Source: Acidobacteriota bacterium (GTDB taxonomy: Bacteria; Acidobacteriota; Thermoanaerobaculia; Multivoradales; J023). From it: 64,000 nt of DNA. Position 1 is the stretch's first letter, and each line of letters starts with the position of its first letter. This document shows positions 1 through 8,078 of the stretch, one piece after another. The position numbers and the translations under genes were made by a program. The notes beneath the pieces are model-generated. The model was not told the origin of the DNA and ran no database searches. It saw nothing but the letters and a program-made list of their open reading frames with translations. The DNA is taken from contig JAJCXO010000228.1 in the NCBI GenBank assembly GCA_029263395.1, positions 1-64,000 of the forward strand, given 5' to 3'.

Positions 1-859
1 GCTTGAAGACCAGATCCATGATCAGGACCGAGCTGTCCATCTCGTGGACCTGCGCTTCGGCTTCCGGATGGACCGCATCTCCGAGCAATAGCAGACAGGC
101 ATCGCCCCGATCCAGCCTCTCGAGCAAGCGATTTTCGCTCAAAATCTTGAGCAGATTGTCGACCGCAGCATGGAGATCACCCACCACGACGGGAGTCAAA
201 CGCTCGGGTAGCTCGAGCAGACCACCGGCGTTGCCATCGCCGTCCTTCGGCCGATAGGCAGCGTCGCGAAGCCGGTGATTCACCTCTTGCAGAGTCGTCA
301 GTGCGGTCTCGGCCGGGAGCGGCTCGAGAGGGCCACCGAAGATCTCAGCGACTCGCTCCAGCGATTGCCGGCGGCGGTGGACGAGCTCCTCGGTCTCGCT
401 TCCGTCTTCGAGCATCGACAGATAGGTCCCGAGCTCGGAGATCGGGTCGCGGAACACCAGGGCGTCACCCTCATGGCGTACTTGGAAATGCCGCCGGAAG
501 GCATCGCGTGGGTGGCTGAAAAGCGGCCTCTGATCCTCGGCGCCGTGGCTGATCGCCAGGCTCTCTCCCGACGCCAGCCTGAGGAAGTGGCCAAGACCGG
601 AGAGATAGCGTTGCGGATCGAAGACCAGGAAGGCTAGAGCTCCCTCTCGGTGACTGGTATCCAGGGCCAGGTCGGGATGGATCCGCAGCCGTTGCCGCCC
701 CATCTCCACCTCGAAACAAGGACCCGGCGAGGCAAGTCCCTGAAACGGAATCCTGATCGCTTTGCCAGAGAGACGCAGTCGCTCCGCAGGTCCAGGCGTC
801 ACGGTCTCGCACCCACCCCCCAGGCGATCCCAGAGCGCCCCCAGTAAAGACCGTTTCAT
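1..859 (-). CDS. FHA-domain metallophosphatase, 3' end beyond window
   Basis: An open frame starts at the ATG at 859 and reads without a stop to the first base of the window, so only the N-terminal 286 residues are present. Around residues 110-165 the segment ending in HFQVRHEGDALVFRDP and ELGTYLS matches the closing part of an FHA phosphothreonine-binding domain. Further on, VVVGDLHAAVDNLLKIL and LLLLGDAV look like the first two metal-binding blocks (GDxHx and GDxV) of calcineurin-like protein phosphatases. I infer a phosphopeptide-recruited Ser/Thr phosphatase. The catalytic NHE and later histidine blocks would lie outside the window. It is divergent from the phosphate uptake pair that begins at 1022. 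The frame and the GD motifs are clear; the FHA call is weaker. Confidence 0.6.
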   Translation of the reverse strand, partial: MKRSLLGALWDRLGGGCETVTPGPAERLRLSGKAIRIPFQGLASPGPCFEVEMGRQRLRIHPDLALDTSHREGALAFLVFDPQRYLSGLGHFLRLASGESLAISHGAEDQRPLFSHPRDAFRRHFQVRHEGDALVFRDPISELGTYLSMLEDGSETEELVHRRRQSLERVAEIFGGPLEPLPAETALTTLQEVNHRLRDAAYRPKDGDGNAGGLLELPERLTPVVVGDLHAAVDNLLKILSENRLLERLDRGDACLLLLGDAVHPEAEAQVHEMDSSVLIMDLVFK

Positions 860-1021
860 GGCTCTATCATAAGGCTACTCGAGAGAGAGCTGGAACAGCC
901 CCGGCAGGTGGCGTGATCCAGGCCACAACAACCCGCTCGGGTAGTTCTTAAAAGGCAGAGAGCCGCTAGCATCGCCGGCAGCACACTTGAATCTGAGCTC
1001 CAGCCCCAACAGGAGGAAGCT

Positions 1022-1702
1022 ATGTTCGGAAGCAATCCGATCGCCGGTCTGTTCGGCAAGTCGCCGTTCAAACCGACCCAGAAACATATGGAGGTGGTCG
1101 CTGAATGCGCCGCAGAATGCGTCCCACTGTTTGAAGCCTTGCTCGCCGGCGACAGCCAGCAGGCCGTGATCCACAAAGACCGCGTCTTCAAGCTCGAAAA
1201 CCGGGCGGACGACATCAAGAACCAGATCCGCTCTCAGCTTCCCAAGAGCCTGTTTATGCCCATTGACCGGCGCGACCTGCTCGACCTGCTGCATGCCCAG
1301 GACTCGATCGCCGACACTGCCCAGGACATCGCCGGCCTGGTTACTATACGCAACCTGGCGATCCCGGACTTCTTCCGCGATCTCCTGCCAGCCTTTGTCC
1401 AACGCAACGTGGACGCCGTCGAGCAATGCAGGAAAGTGATCAACCTGCTTGACGAGCTGCTCGAGATGGGTTTTCGCGGCCGTGAGGCCGACCAGGTCGA
1501 AGAGATGGTTCAGAAGCTCTCCGAAATCGAGAGCGAGACCGACGATCAGGGCATGGAACTCTCCCGACTGCTCTTCGAGCACGGAGATGAGATGACACCA
1601 CCGACTTTTTTCCTTTGGCACGAGCTGTTCCAGGGATTGGGCGACCTCGCCGACTACGCCGAGGACGTCGGCGATCGGCTGCGTCTCCTAGTGGCACGTT
1701 AA
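1022..1702 (+). CDS. DUF47 / PhoU-like phosphate transport accessory protein
   Basis: This 226-residue all-helical protein has the length and pattern of the DUF47 (TIGR00153) family, cytoplasmic PhoU relatives that accompany Pit transporters. Seen directly: the N-terminal segment MFGSNPIAGLFGKSPFKP, alternating acidic and hydrophobic helices such as FKLENRADDIKNQIRSQLP, and the closing helix GDLADYAEDVGDRLRLLVAR, which is characteristic of the family. The ATG at 1022 is preceded by AGGAGGAAGCT, a strong ribosome binding site. The Pit gene starts 16 bases after its stop, so the two form one operon. Family knowledge suggests it tunes transport through Pit rather than transporting anything itself. 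Confidence 0.9.
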   Translation: MFGSNPIAGLFGKSPFKPTQKHMEVVAECAAECVPLFEALLAGDSQQAVIHKDRVFKLENRADDIKNQIRSQLPKSLFMPIDRRDLLDLLHAQDSIADTAQDIAGLVTIRNLAIPDFFRDLLPAFVQRNVDAVEQCRKVINLLDELLEMGFRGREADQVEEMVQKLSEIESETDDQGMELSRLLFEHGDEMTPPTFFLWHELFQGLGDLADYAEDVGDRLRLLVAR

Positions 1703-1717
1703 TTAGAGGAAACCACC

Positions 1718-2965
1718 ATGGAATTCGCAATGGTCTTCATCATTCTTGCCGTCATCTTCGGCCTCTACATGACCTGGGGCGTGGGTGCCAACGACGTCGC
1801 AAACGCCATGGGCACCTCGGTGGGATCCGGGGCAATCACGGTCAAGAAGGCGATCCTGATCGCCGCGATCTTCGAGTTCACCGGCGCTGTCCTGGCCGGT
1901 GGCCACGTCACCGGGACGATACGCAAAGGAATCATCGACGCGGACTTCGTGCCGTCGCCCGAGATCCTGATTCTCGGGATGCTTTCGGCCCTACTGGCCG
2001 CTGGCCTATGGCTGATGGTGGCCAGCTGGTTCGGTTGGCCGGTGTCCACCACTCACACCATCGTCGGCGCCCTGATCGGCTTCGGAGTGGTCGGCTTGGG
2101 CGTGGAGGCGGTGAAGTGGGACAAGGTCGGCAGCATCGTCGCCAGCTGGCTGGTTTCGCCGATGCTGGGAGCGTTCTTCGCCTTCCTGCTAGCACTCTCG
2201 GTGCGTAAATTCATTCTCGACGCCGACTCGCCACTGGCGGCTGCCAAACGCTACGGACCGGTCTACGTTTTCTTCATGGGCGTCCTGATCTCGCTGGTGA
2301 CCATCTTCAAGGGCCTAAAGCACCTCAAGCTCGAACTGACCACGAGCCAGAGCCTGGCAGTGTCGATTGTCGTCGGCTTCATCATCGCCATTGCCGGCAG
2401 AAGCTTGATTCAGCGTGTGGAAGTCGATCCCAAGGCTGATAAAGAGTTCCACTACGCCTCGGTGGAGAAGGTCTTCGCGCCGCTGTGCGTGTTCACCGCC
2501 TGCTCGATGGCTTTCGCCCACGGCTCAAACGACGTCGCTAACGGCATCGGCCCCTTGGCGGCGGTGGTGTCGATCGCCAAGACCGGCGAGGTGGCACAGA
2601 CGGCCGAGCTGCCGATCTGGATTCTCTTCCTCGGCGGCGGCGGCATCGTCCTCGGCCTGGCCACCATGGGTTATCGGGTAATGAAGACCATCGGCAAGCG
2701 GATCACCGAGCTGACGCCGAGCCGTGGTTTTTGCGCCGAGTTGGCCGCCGCGGCCACCGTGGTCACCGCCTCGCGGTTGGGTCTGCCGGTGTCCACCACT
2801 CACATCATCGTCGGTTCGGTCCTTGGCGTCGGTCTGGCGCGGGGCATCGCGGCGATCGACCTGCGCGTCGTGTTGGGCATCGTCACTTCGTGGATCGTCA
2901 CCCTGCCGATCGGCGCTGCCACGGCGGCCTTCTTTTTCTTCTTCTTCAAAGGAATCTTCTTATAG
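1718..2965 (+). CDS. pit: Low-affinity inorganic phosphate transporter, Pit/PHO4 family
   Basis: This 415-residue inner-membrane protein is a complete PHO4-family symporter. The two inverted half-repeats each carry the family signatures: GANDVANAMGTSVGSGAI near the N-terminus and HGSNDVANGIGPLAAVVS in the second half, each followed by a VSTTH(T/I)IVG block (about residues 108 and 358). The rest alternates hydrophobic membrane spans with short loops and ends in a Phe-rich helix. The start ATG has AGAGGAAA upstream. It lies directly downstream of the DUF47 accessory gene, the usual arrangement, and would import phosphate as a metal complex with a cation. No Pho-box was recognised upstream. Confidence 0.95.
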   Translation: MEFAMVFIILAVIFGLYMTWGVGANDVANAMGTSVGSGAITVKKAILIAAIFEFTGAVLAGGHVTGTIRKGIIDADFVPSPEILILGMLSALLAAGLWLMVASWFGWPVSTTHTIVGALIGFGVVGLGVEAVKWDKVGSIVASWLVSPMLGAFFAFLLALSVRKFILDADSPLAAAKRYGPVYVFFMGVLISLVTIFKGLKHLKLELTTSQSLAVSIVVGFIIAIAGRSLIQRVEVDPKADKEFHYASVEKVFAPLCVFTACSMAFAHGSNDVANGIGPLAAVVSIAKTGEVAQTAELPIWILFLGGGGIVLGLATMGYRVMKTIGKRITELTPSRGFCAELAAAATVVTASRLGLPVSTTHIIVGSVLGVGLARGIAAIDLRVVLGIVTSWIVTLPIGAATAAFFFFFFKGIFL

Positions 2966-3135
2966 CTCTGCCCGAGTTGAGACGGCTAAGCCGCCGACCA
3001 CGGCCCAATCGAGATCTAGCTTATTCAAATCGGCTGCGAGTCGGCTGAGAGCCTCTTGTAGTCGAGTCACTTTCGATGCCCGCGGAGAACGCTCGGCGGG
3101 TGGATAACGTGCCAGCGACCTCGGCATGGGATCCA

Positions 3136-5604
3136 TCACTCTTGGCGCAGAGCGACGGTGGGGTCAACCGTCGCCGCGCGACGGGCCGGCAGGTATGCTG
3201 CCGACAGGGTCGCCAAAACGAGCACACCTGCTCCAGCCGCTAGGGTCAACGGGTCGGTTGCCTCGACGCCGAAGAGGAGGCTTTGGATCAGCCCTGCCAG
3301 CAGGTAGGAGAGCGTCAGGCCCAAGATGAGCCCGAGGGTCACCGAGGTAAACGCCTTCTTAAGGATGAGGCGGCTGATGTCGACACGCTCGGCGCCGATG
3401 GCTACCCGCACGGCGATCTCCCGCTTCCTGCGGCTGACCGCCAAGCTGACGACGCTCCAGATCCCGACGACAGACAAGGCCAGGCCGAGAAACGCCACGA
3501 TCGAAAACATCTCGGCGTTCATGCGGTGGGTATATAGAAATCCCCGCACGATATCTTTGTAGGTCACGACGTTGATGATGGCGAGATATGGCTCGAAGTC
3601 GCGTAGCCAGCGGTGTAGACGGGGTACCGAAAGGAGAGGGTTGCCGGTCACCGAGACCATGAGCGCACTGGTGGTGCCATAACCCTGCTGCGGATAGGCG
3701 AAATAGACCGTCGGCGGGGGCTCGGCGAAGAAATCCTGGGTTTTGGTGTCGCGGACGACGCCGACGATCTCGAATCTGCGGTCCGCTTCGGGCCAGCTGA
3801 GATGCCGGCCGAGGGGGTTCTCGCCTGCGAACAAGCGTCGCGCCAACGCTTCGTTGACCACCGCCACGTCGCGCCCGTCGGCGGTGTCTGTCTCCTCGAA
3901 AACGCGTCCCTTCCGGAGATCGATTCCAAGGGCCTCGAAGAACCCTGGAATCACGTTTGAGAGGACCAGCGAAACCGGCTCGCTGCCACCTTCCGGAACC
4001 AGCTCGGCTTCGGGATGTGGGGCGAGCAGAGGATAGTCCGTCACGGCGGCGGAACGCACCCATGGTTCCTCGGCGAGCCGCTCGGCGAGTTGACGTAGGA
4101 ACGCGTCGCGCTCGGTGACTTCCAAGTCGGTGCTGCTGGTCGAGATTTGGGCCTCGATGAGGGGAGTGTAGGAAAACCCGGGATCGAGGTTGCCGGCGGT
4201 GGCGAGGGTGCGGAGCACGAGTCCAGCGACTACGAGGAGCACAACACACAGCGCCACCTGGGCCGAGACCAGCAGATCGCGTACCCCCGGGACGCGCCAC
4301 CCCCAAACCCGCCGCGGGATGCTGATAGAGGCATCGCCGGTCGTCCGCAGGGTCGTCAACAGGTCCCGGCGCCAGACTCGGGCTGCCGGCAGGAGGCCCG
4401 CGACCACGCCGGTGGCGATCGAGGCGAGCAGGGCAAAGGCGACCACGGAAAGATCGATGGACGTTTGGCGGGCGACGTTGATCCCCCACACGCTGGGCCG
4501 TGCGAAATACGCCCCTAACCGGAAGCTCAACGGACCGGCCAAGAGCAGCGCGATGCTGCCAGCCAGGGAAGAAAGCAGGATGTTCTCGAGCAGCACCTGC
4601 CGGACGAGCCGTCCTGGGGAGGCTCCCAGCGCCGCCCGCACGGCCGTCTCACGCCGGCGCCTCAAAGCCACCGACAAGAGTAGGTTTGCTACGTTGGCGC
4701 AAACCAGGAGGAGCAGCCCACCGGCGGCTGCTGTCATCATCCGGACAGTGGACCACTCGTCGAGGCGTGAACGCGGATCGATCCAGGTCGAAGCCTCGAG
4801 GCGGAGATGCCGGGACCCGTTTTGTCGCGGATATGTTTCGTCCAGCCCCGCCGCCGTCGCTGTGAGCGCGGCGAGCCCCTGTTCCTGGCTGACGCCGGGG
4901 CGCAGGCGTCCATAGAGCCGCACCAGCGGCAGGTCGCGGTCCTCGGAACGGTTTGCCCACCGGGTGTACCGGTCCTTGAACGGCGTGAATGGGATCCAGA
5001 CGTTCGGGCGGAAGTCGGACATCGTGCCTAGAAATTCCGGCGTCGCCACGCCCACCACGGTGAAAGGCCGGTAGTTGAGATAGATCGTGCGCCCTAGGAC
5101 CGATGCGTCACCACCGAAGGTGCGTTGCCACCATTCGTGGGAGATCACCGCCGCGGGATCCGCCCCGGGACGGTTGTCGTTCGCTGTCAGGCCTCGGCCG
5201 ATCGTCGTGCGGATGCCGAGCACGGAAAAATACTCGCCCGAGACCGCTTCGAGGCGGCAGAACTCGGTCATGGTCTCTAGGCGCACGGACGCGAGGTAGT
5301 AGGGTTGCGTCGCGGCAATGCCCTCGAAGGCGGTGTTCTCGGCGGCGGTGAACGGCGCGGCGTAGTCGAGAAAATCCAGGTAGGAGATGTTCTGGTAGGT
5401 CTCGTCGTCCTCAGTCCCGAAGACGCGGACCAGCCGGTCGGCGTCAACTCCCGGAAACGGTTGGTAAAAAGCGTTGACGTAGGTGACGACAGCAATGCAG
5501 GCGCTCAGGCCGAGCGCCAAAATGCTCACCGCCACGATCGGATAAGTCGGCCGGCGTAGCAGGCCGCGGATCGAAACCCTCGCGTCGTGTGCTAGGTCAA
5601 ACAT
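3136..5604 (-). CDS. ADOP-type FtsX/MacB permease
   Basis: An 822-residue ABC-transporter permease of the acidobacterial duplicated orphan permease type. After a short cytoplasmic N-terminus (MFDLAHDARVSIRGLLRRP) comes a first transmembrane helix, a large MacB-like periplasmic domain (about residues 50-250), a three-helix FtsX domain, a second periplasmic domain and a second FtsX domain that ends in LPARRAATVDPTVALRQE, a standard C-terminal signature. A longer frame opens at 5733, but the ATG at 5604 has AAGGAG eight bases upstream and starts the conserved family N-terminus, so I chose it. No ATP-binding subunit is adjacent, fitting the 'orphan' label. These proteins are thought to use a separate ATPase for export or envelope signalling; the substrate is unknown. 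Confidence 0.9.
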   Translation of the reverse strand: MFDLAHDARVSIRGLLRRPTYPIVAVSILALGLSACIAVVTYVNAFYQPFPGVDADRLVRVFGTEDDETYQNISYLDFLDYAAPFTAAENTAFEGIAATQPYYLASVRLETMTEFCRLEAVSGEYFSVLGIRTTIGRGLTANDNRPGADPAAVISHEWWQRTFGGDASVLGRTIYLNYRPFTVVGVATPEFLGTMSDFRPNVWIPFTPFKDRYTRWANRSEDRDLPLVRLYGRLRPGVSQEQGLAALTATAAGLDETYPRQNGSRHLRLEASTWIDPRSRLDEWSTVRMMTAAAGGLLLLVCANVANLLLSVALRRRRETAVRAALGASPGRLVRQVLLENILLSSLAGSIALLLAGPLSFRLGAYFARPSVWGINVARQTSIDLSVVAFALLASIATGVVAGLLPAARVWRRDLLTTLRTTGDASISIPRRVWGWRVPGVRDLLVSAQVALCVVLLVVAGLVLRTLATAGNLDPGFSYTPLIEAQISTSSTDLEVTERDAFLRQLAERLAEEPWVRSAAVTDYPLLAPHPEAELVPEGGSEPVSLVLSNVIPGFFEALGIDLRKGRVFEETDTADGRDVAVVNEALARRLFAGENPLGRHLSWPEADRRFEIVGVVRDTKTQDFFAEPPPTVYFAYPQQGYGTTSALMVSVTGNPLLSVPRLHRWLRDFEPYLAIINVVTYKDIVRGFLYTHRMNAEMFSIVAFLGLALSVVGIWSVVSLAVSRRKREIAVRVAIGAERVDISRLILKKAFTSVTLGLILGLTLSYLLAGLIQSLLFGVEATDPLTLAAGAGVLVLATLSAAYLPARRAATVDPTVALRQE

Positions 5605-5770
5605 GGGATGCTCCTTGTTCTCGAGGCCGCACCTCGGTGCAAGGCCCCACAGATCTTGCATCCTATATTTGTTAGCACCAGGGGGCCGTAGAGGCGCCGT
5701 TAGCTTCCGTGGAGGTTCCGTACGGTGCTTCACGACGCTGTCGCGGCGCCGTCGGGAGGCGATTCAGCCT

Positions 5771-6556
5771 TCAACAAGACGTTTCGATCAGCCAACCCAG
5801 CGCCGCGGCGGCGACCGCAACGGTGTGGTTGTGGGCATCGATGTTGGTTTTGCCGAATCCGCCGTCCGGTTGTTGAAGACTGTGCAAGTGGTCGGCGTAG
5901 TCCAGGCATGTGGGGAAGTCAGTCGGAGACAACATGCTTTCGATCAGTAAACGTTCGGCGCACAGGTCTGGATTGTTCCTGACCACCGGCTCGGTGAAGG
6001 TGCTGTCGATGCGGCTTAGCACATCGTGAAATTCGGTTCGTGGGGCAGGGTTGCGGCCGTAGTCGGTCGCAAACATGATCAGATGTAGGTCGAGGTAGGC
6101 GGCGGGGGTGGGGTCAGCAGGCGTTGAGCCGTAGGGCTGCGGGGGCAAGATGCCCAGTTCGCCGATCGCGAAGTGGAACATGCTGCGTGAAGGTTCTTCC
6201 CAGGTGGCCGCTTCCGCGGCGATGGTGCGAGCGACGGGGGCAATCAGGGCCAGCAGACGGCCAAATTGCGCGACCTCCAGCCGTTGCCAGCTGTAGGCCA
6301 GGGCGAGGACGGCCGTCACATCATATTGCAGCTCGTCCGCATCCGCCTGAACCTGGCATACGTCAACCAGTAGGTCGCAGGTATCCCGCAGGCGGGCCAG
6401 ATCAGCCTGGGCCGCGTCCGAGTTGGCCCACAGTGAGCGCGTGAAGAAGCGGTCGGCAAACCCCAGCAACGAATCTGGGAAGTTGGCCTTCAACCACTTC
6501 TCCACGCCCTCGACCATCTGACCGTAGCGGTGACATTGTTCGGGATTGAGCTTCAT
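5771..6556 (-). CDS. DUF6895-like protein of unknown function
   Basis: A soluble, largely helical 261-residue protein without signal peptide or membrane span. The segment DLHLIMFATDYGRN and the C-terminal QQPDGGFG followed by DAHNHTVAVAAAALGWLIE resemble the paired conserved blocks I recall for DUF6895 proteins (a 'THxxFYxTDFG' block and a closing His-Thr block). The QxPDGGFG element also recalls the repeats of terpene cyclases and prenyltransferases, which suggests a helical-barrel fold, but no catalytic DxD or zinc set is evident. It lies 82 bases downstream of a 26-codon reading frame with a good ribosome binding site, so it may act on or with that peptide. The family assignment is from memory; the function is unknown. 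Confidence 0.65.
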   Translation of the reverse strand: MKLNPEQCHRYGQMVEGVEKWLKANFPDSLLGFADRFFTRSLWANSDAAQADLARLRDTCDLLVDVCQVQADADELQYDVTAVLALAYSWQRLEVAQFGRLLALIAPVARTIAAEAATWEEPSRSMFHFAIGELGILPPQPYGSTPADPTPAAYLDLHLIMFATDYGRNPAPRTEFHDVLSRIDSTFTEPVVRNNPDLCAERLLIESMLSPTDFPTCLDYADHLHSLQQPDGGFGKTNIDAHNHTVAVAAAALGWLIETSC

Positions 6557-6638
6557 ACGTGCTCGAGCTCAATGAACAGGCTGGAAGAGAACATCGCCTT
6601 CGTTCCAGCTGTCTCTACCGGTCAAAGGGACGTCCGAC

Positions 6639-6719
6639 TCACTTGCTGAGGATGAATCCGGCCTTCATGCCAGTCTTCACGCGGACGTTGTACACCTTCT
6701 TCATTTGTTTCTTGTCCAT
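6639..6719 (-). CDS. Candidate 26-residue cationic micropeptide
   Basis: A tiny frame encodes MDKKQMKKVYNVRVKTGMKA followed by GFILSK. It is supported by an AGGAG eight bases before the ATG at 6719, a near-optimal distance. An in-frame ATG at 6725 is too close to the AGGAG to be preferred. The product is strongly basic with a hydrophobic tail and has no cysteine. It lies between the AraC remnant and the DUF6895-like gene on the same strand, in a leader-peptide-like position. It could be a substrate peptide for a modifying enzyme, a regulatory leader or a small membrane-active peptide. Support is only the ribosome binding site, the codon pattern and the context. Confidence 0.5.
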   Translation of the reverse strand: MDKKQMKKVYNVRVKTGMKAGFILSK

Positions 6720-6855
6720 GAACATGTCTCCTAGGTTGATGGCGCGACCCGCCGTTCGGGTCGGTCGGTTTCGAGTGAAGGCCGAGGCCAATCGCCGGCC
6801 CTATCCTTGTAGGGCGTTTTTCAGGCCCGAAAAGAATCACCTCGGCACAAGTTTC

Positions 6856-7160
6856 TTACGATTGCCCGACCGAAAAGTTGGTCGCGAGTTGCTCTCGTGG
6901 CGAAACGGAGGCATTCCAGGCGTGCCGGGAGTATTCTCTCGGGGTCATGCCAGTAGTCCGGCGAAATCTGTCGTAGAACGCCGACACGGAAGCATAACCT
7001 ACCGCAAACGCCGTTTCGGTGGCGCTGACTTCCCGGGCTCGAAGGAGACGCATGGCGACTCTCATTTCGGCTTGCGTGGATGAGCTCTGCCGGCGTCACC
7101 GCAGGATATCTGGCGCGACGAGTGGAGTGCTTCCGCCAGCCTCCGCTCGAATCTTGCCAA
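6856..7160 (-). pseudogene. AraC-family regulator remnant, frameshifted
   Basis: The frame ending at 6856 encodes the second helix-turn-helix of an AraC-type DNA-binding domain: SATETAFAVGYASVSAFYDR followed by FRRTTGMTPREYSRHAW. It is stopped upstream at 7096-7098. The other half of the domain appears in a different frame, where LARFERRLAEALHSSRQIS resembles the first helix of the motif, starting near 7160. The segment between the two halves is too short for a normal AraC domain. I therefore read this as an internal deletion with a frameshift rather than a functional 69-residue protein. There is no ligand-binding domain. Confidence 0.6.
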
Positions 7161-7224
7161 AGGAACGTCACCCCAAGGGACGTCTGGTCTGCGAAAAAAT
7201 GGTGCCTCGGCAGGTGCTTAGCGA

Positions 7225-7674
7225 TCAGGGATCGAGATCACCTAGGGTCGACCGATCGACCAGTGGAAAGCCTTCTCTTAGAGCCGCGGTGCAGAGCCGA
7301 TCGTCCAGGCAAACGAAACCGAGCGAGGGTGGCTGCCCCTCTGAAGCTAGAAAAGCAGCGGCCAGCTGTAGCGCATCGGCTGCCCTGAGAGGGTGAACTC
7401 GCAAGAATCGTCGTGCAGTCTGTCGAATGGTCTCGATCGGCTCGATGCGGTGCCAACTGCGAGCCAAAGCGTCAAGCTTCTCCAGAGCGAAGCCCGTTTC
7501 CCGCGGTGAGAGCTTGTTCTCACGTTCGAGACGAGCAATCGCCGAAACGCATTCGACCTCGCTGCCCCACCAAGTCAAGATCGCTCCATCTTCGAGGTAG
7601 AGCTCAGCAAGCCGATAGCTCACCGCTTCCGTGATGACCAGAGGCACGAGAGCAGAGCTATCCCAGAACCTCAA
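7225..7674 (-). CDS. vapC: VapC-like PIN-domain toxin
   Basis: This 149-residue protein has the acidic residues of a PIN ribonuclease in order: the N-terminal MRFWDSSALVPLVI with Asp5, an early Glu in SEVECVSAIARLE, the central LRAADALQLAAAF and the distal FVCLDDRLCTAA. PIN toxins cleave RNA, often initiator tRNA or rRNA, in an Mg2+-dependent way. Its start overlaps the stop of the upstream antitoxin-like gene by four bases (ATGA), the normal coupling for toxin-antitoxin pairs. The length is typical of the family. The RNA target cannot be told from the sequence. Confidence 0.9.
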   Translation of the reverse strand: MRFWDSSALVPLVITEAVSYRLAELYLEDGAILTWWGSEVECVSAIARLERENKLSPRETGFALEKLDALARSWHRIEPIETIRQTARRFLRVHPLRAADALQLAAAFLASEGQPPSLGFVCLDDRLCTAALREGFPLVDRSTLGDLDP

Positions 7675-7967
7675 CGACCCGAGTCTCTCTCCTCGAGCAG
7701 CGCCTCGAGGGCCGAAGCCCCCGATCGTGGACTCAATGGCTCCTGGGTCAGTATGTCCCGCGGCAGAGGTGCCTGTGCTCGACGTGCCACGCCGCTGCGC
7801 TCCAATCGGGCGAGTCGCCCTTCGGCGTCCACCGTTCCCTGGACCGCCGACTCGATCCGGGCGACCGGGCGACCTCGGTCCAGCACAAGAATGGTCTCGC
7901 CGTTACGGACCTGATCGATCAGAGCACTGAGATTATTTTTGGTCTCAGTCAGAGTAGCTGTTCTCAT
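7671..7967 (-). CDS. Phd/YefM-type antitoxin
   Basis: A 98-residue protein whose N-terminus (MRTATLTETKNNLSALIDQV, then NGETILVLDRGRPVARIES) matches the Phd/YefM antitoxin fold: a short beta strand, an amphipathic helix and the conserved DRGRPVA strand. It should bind operator DNA as a dimer and neutralise the PIN toxin through its charged C-terminal tail (LEALLEERDSGR). The gene precedes the toxin and overlaps it by four bases, so co-translation is expected. Autoregulation is typical of such pairs; the AT-rich stretch just upstream (7966-7990) is the likely promoter-operator. Confidence 0.9.
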   Translation of the reverse strand: MRTATLTETKNNLSALIDQVRNGETILVLDRGRPVARIESAVQGTVDAEGRLARLERSGVARRAQAPLPRDILTQEPLSPRSGASALEALLEERDSGR

Positions 7968-8078
7968 TTAGCTACAATAGCCAATTGGAGTTCGGCTGTC
8001 AAAGCCTCATGTGGATCACAAGCGATGTTGGCCCTACTGGGTTGATGGCCAAGGGCGTTGATCTTCATCCGACGCCGG

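Noticed and set aside
3326-4915. Several rightward frames opposite the ADOP permease
   Set aside because: Arg/Pro/Ser-rich shadow composition without domains; the leftward permease explains the region.
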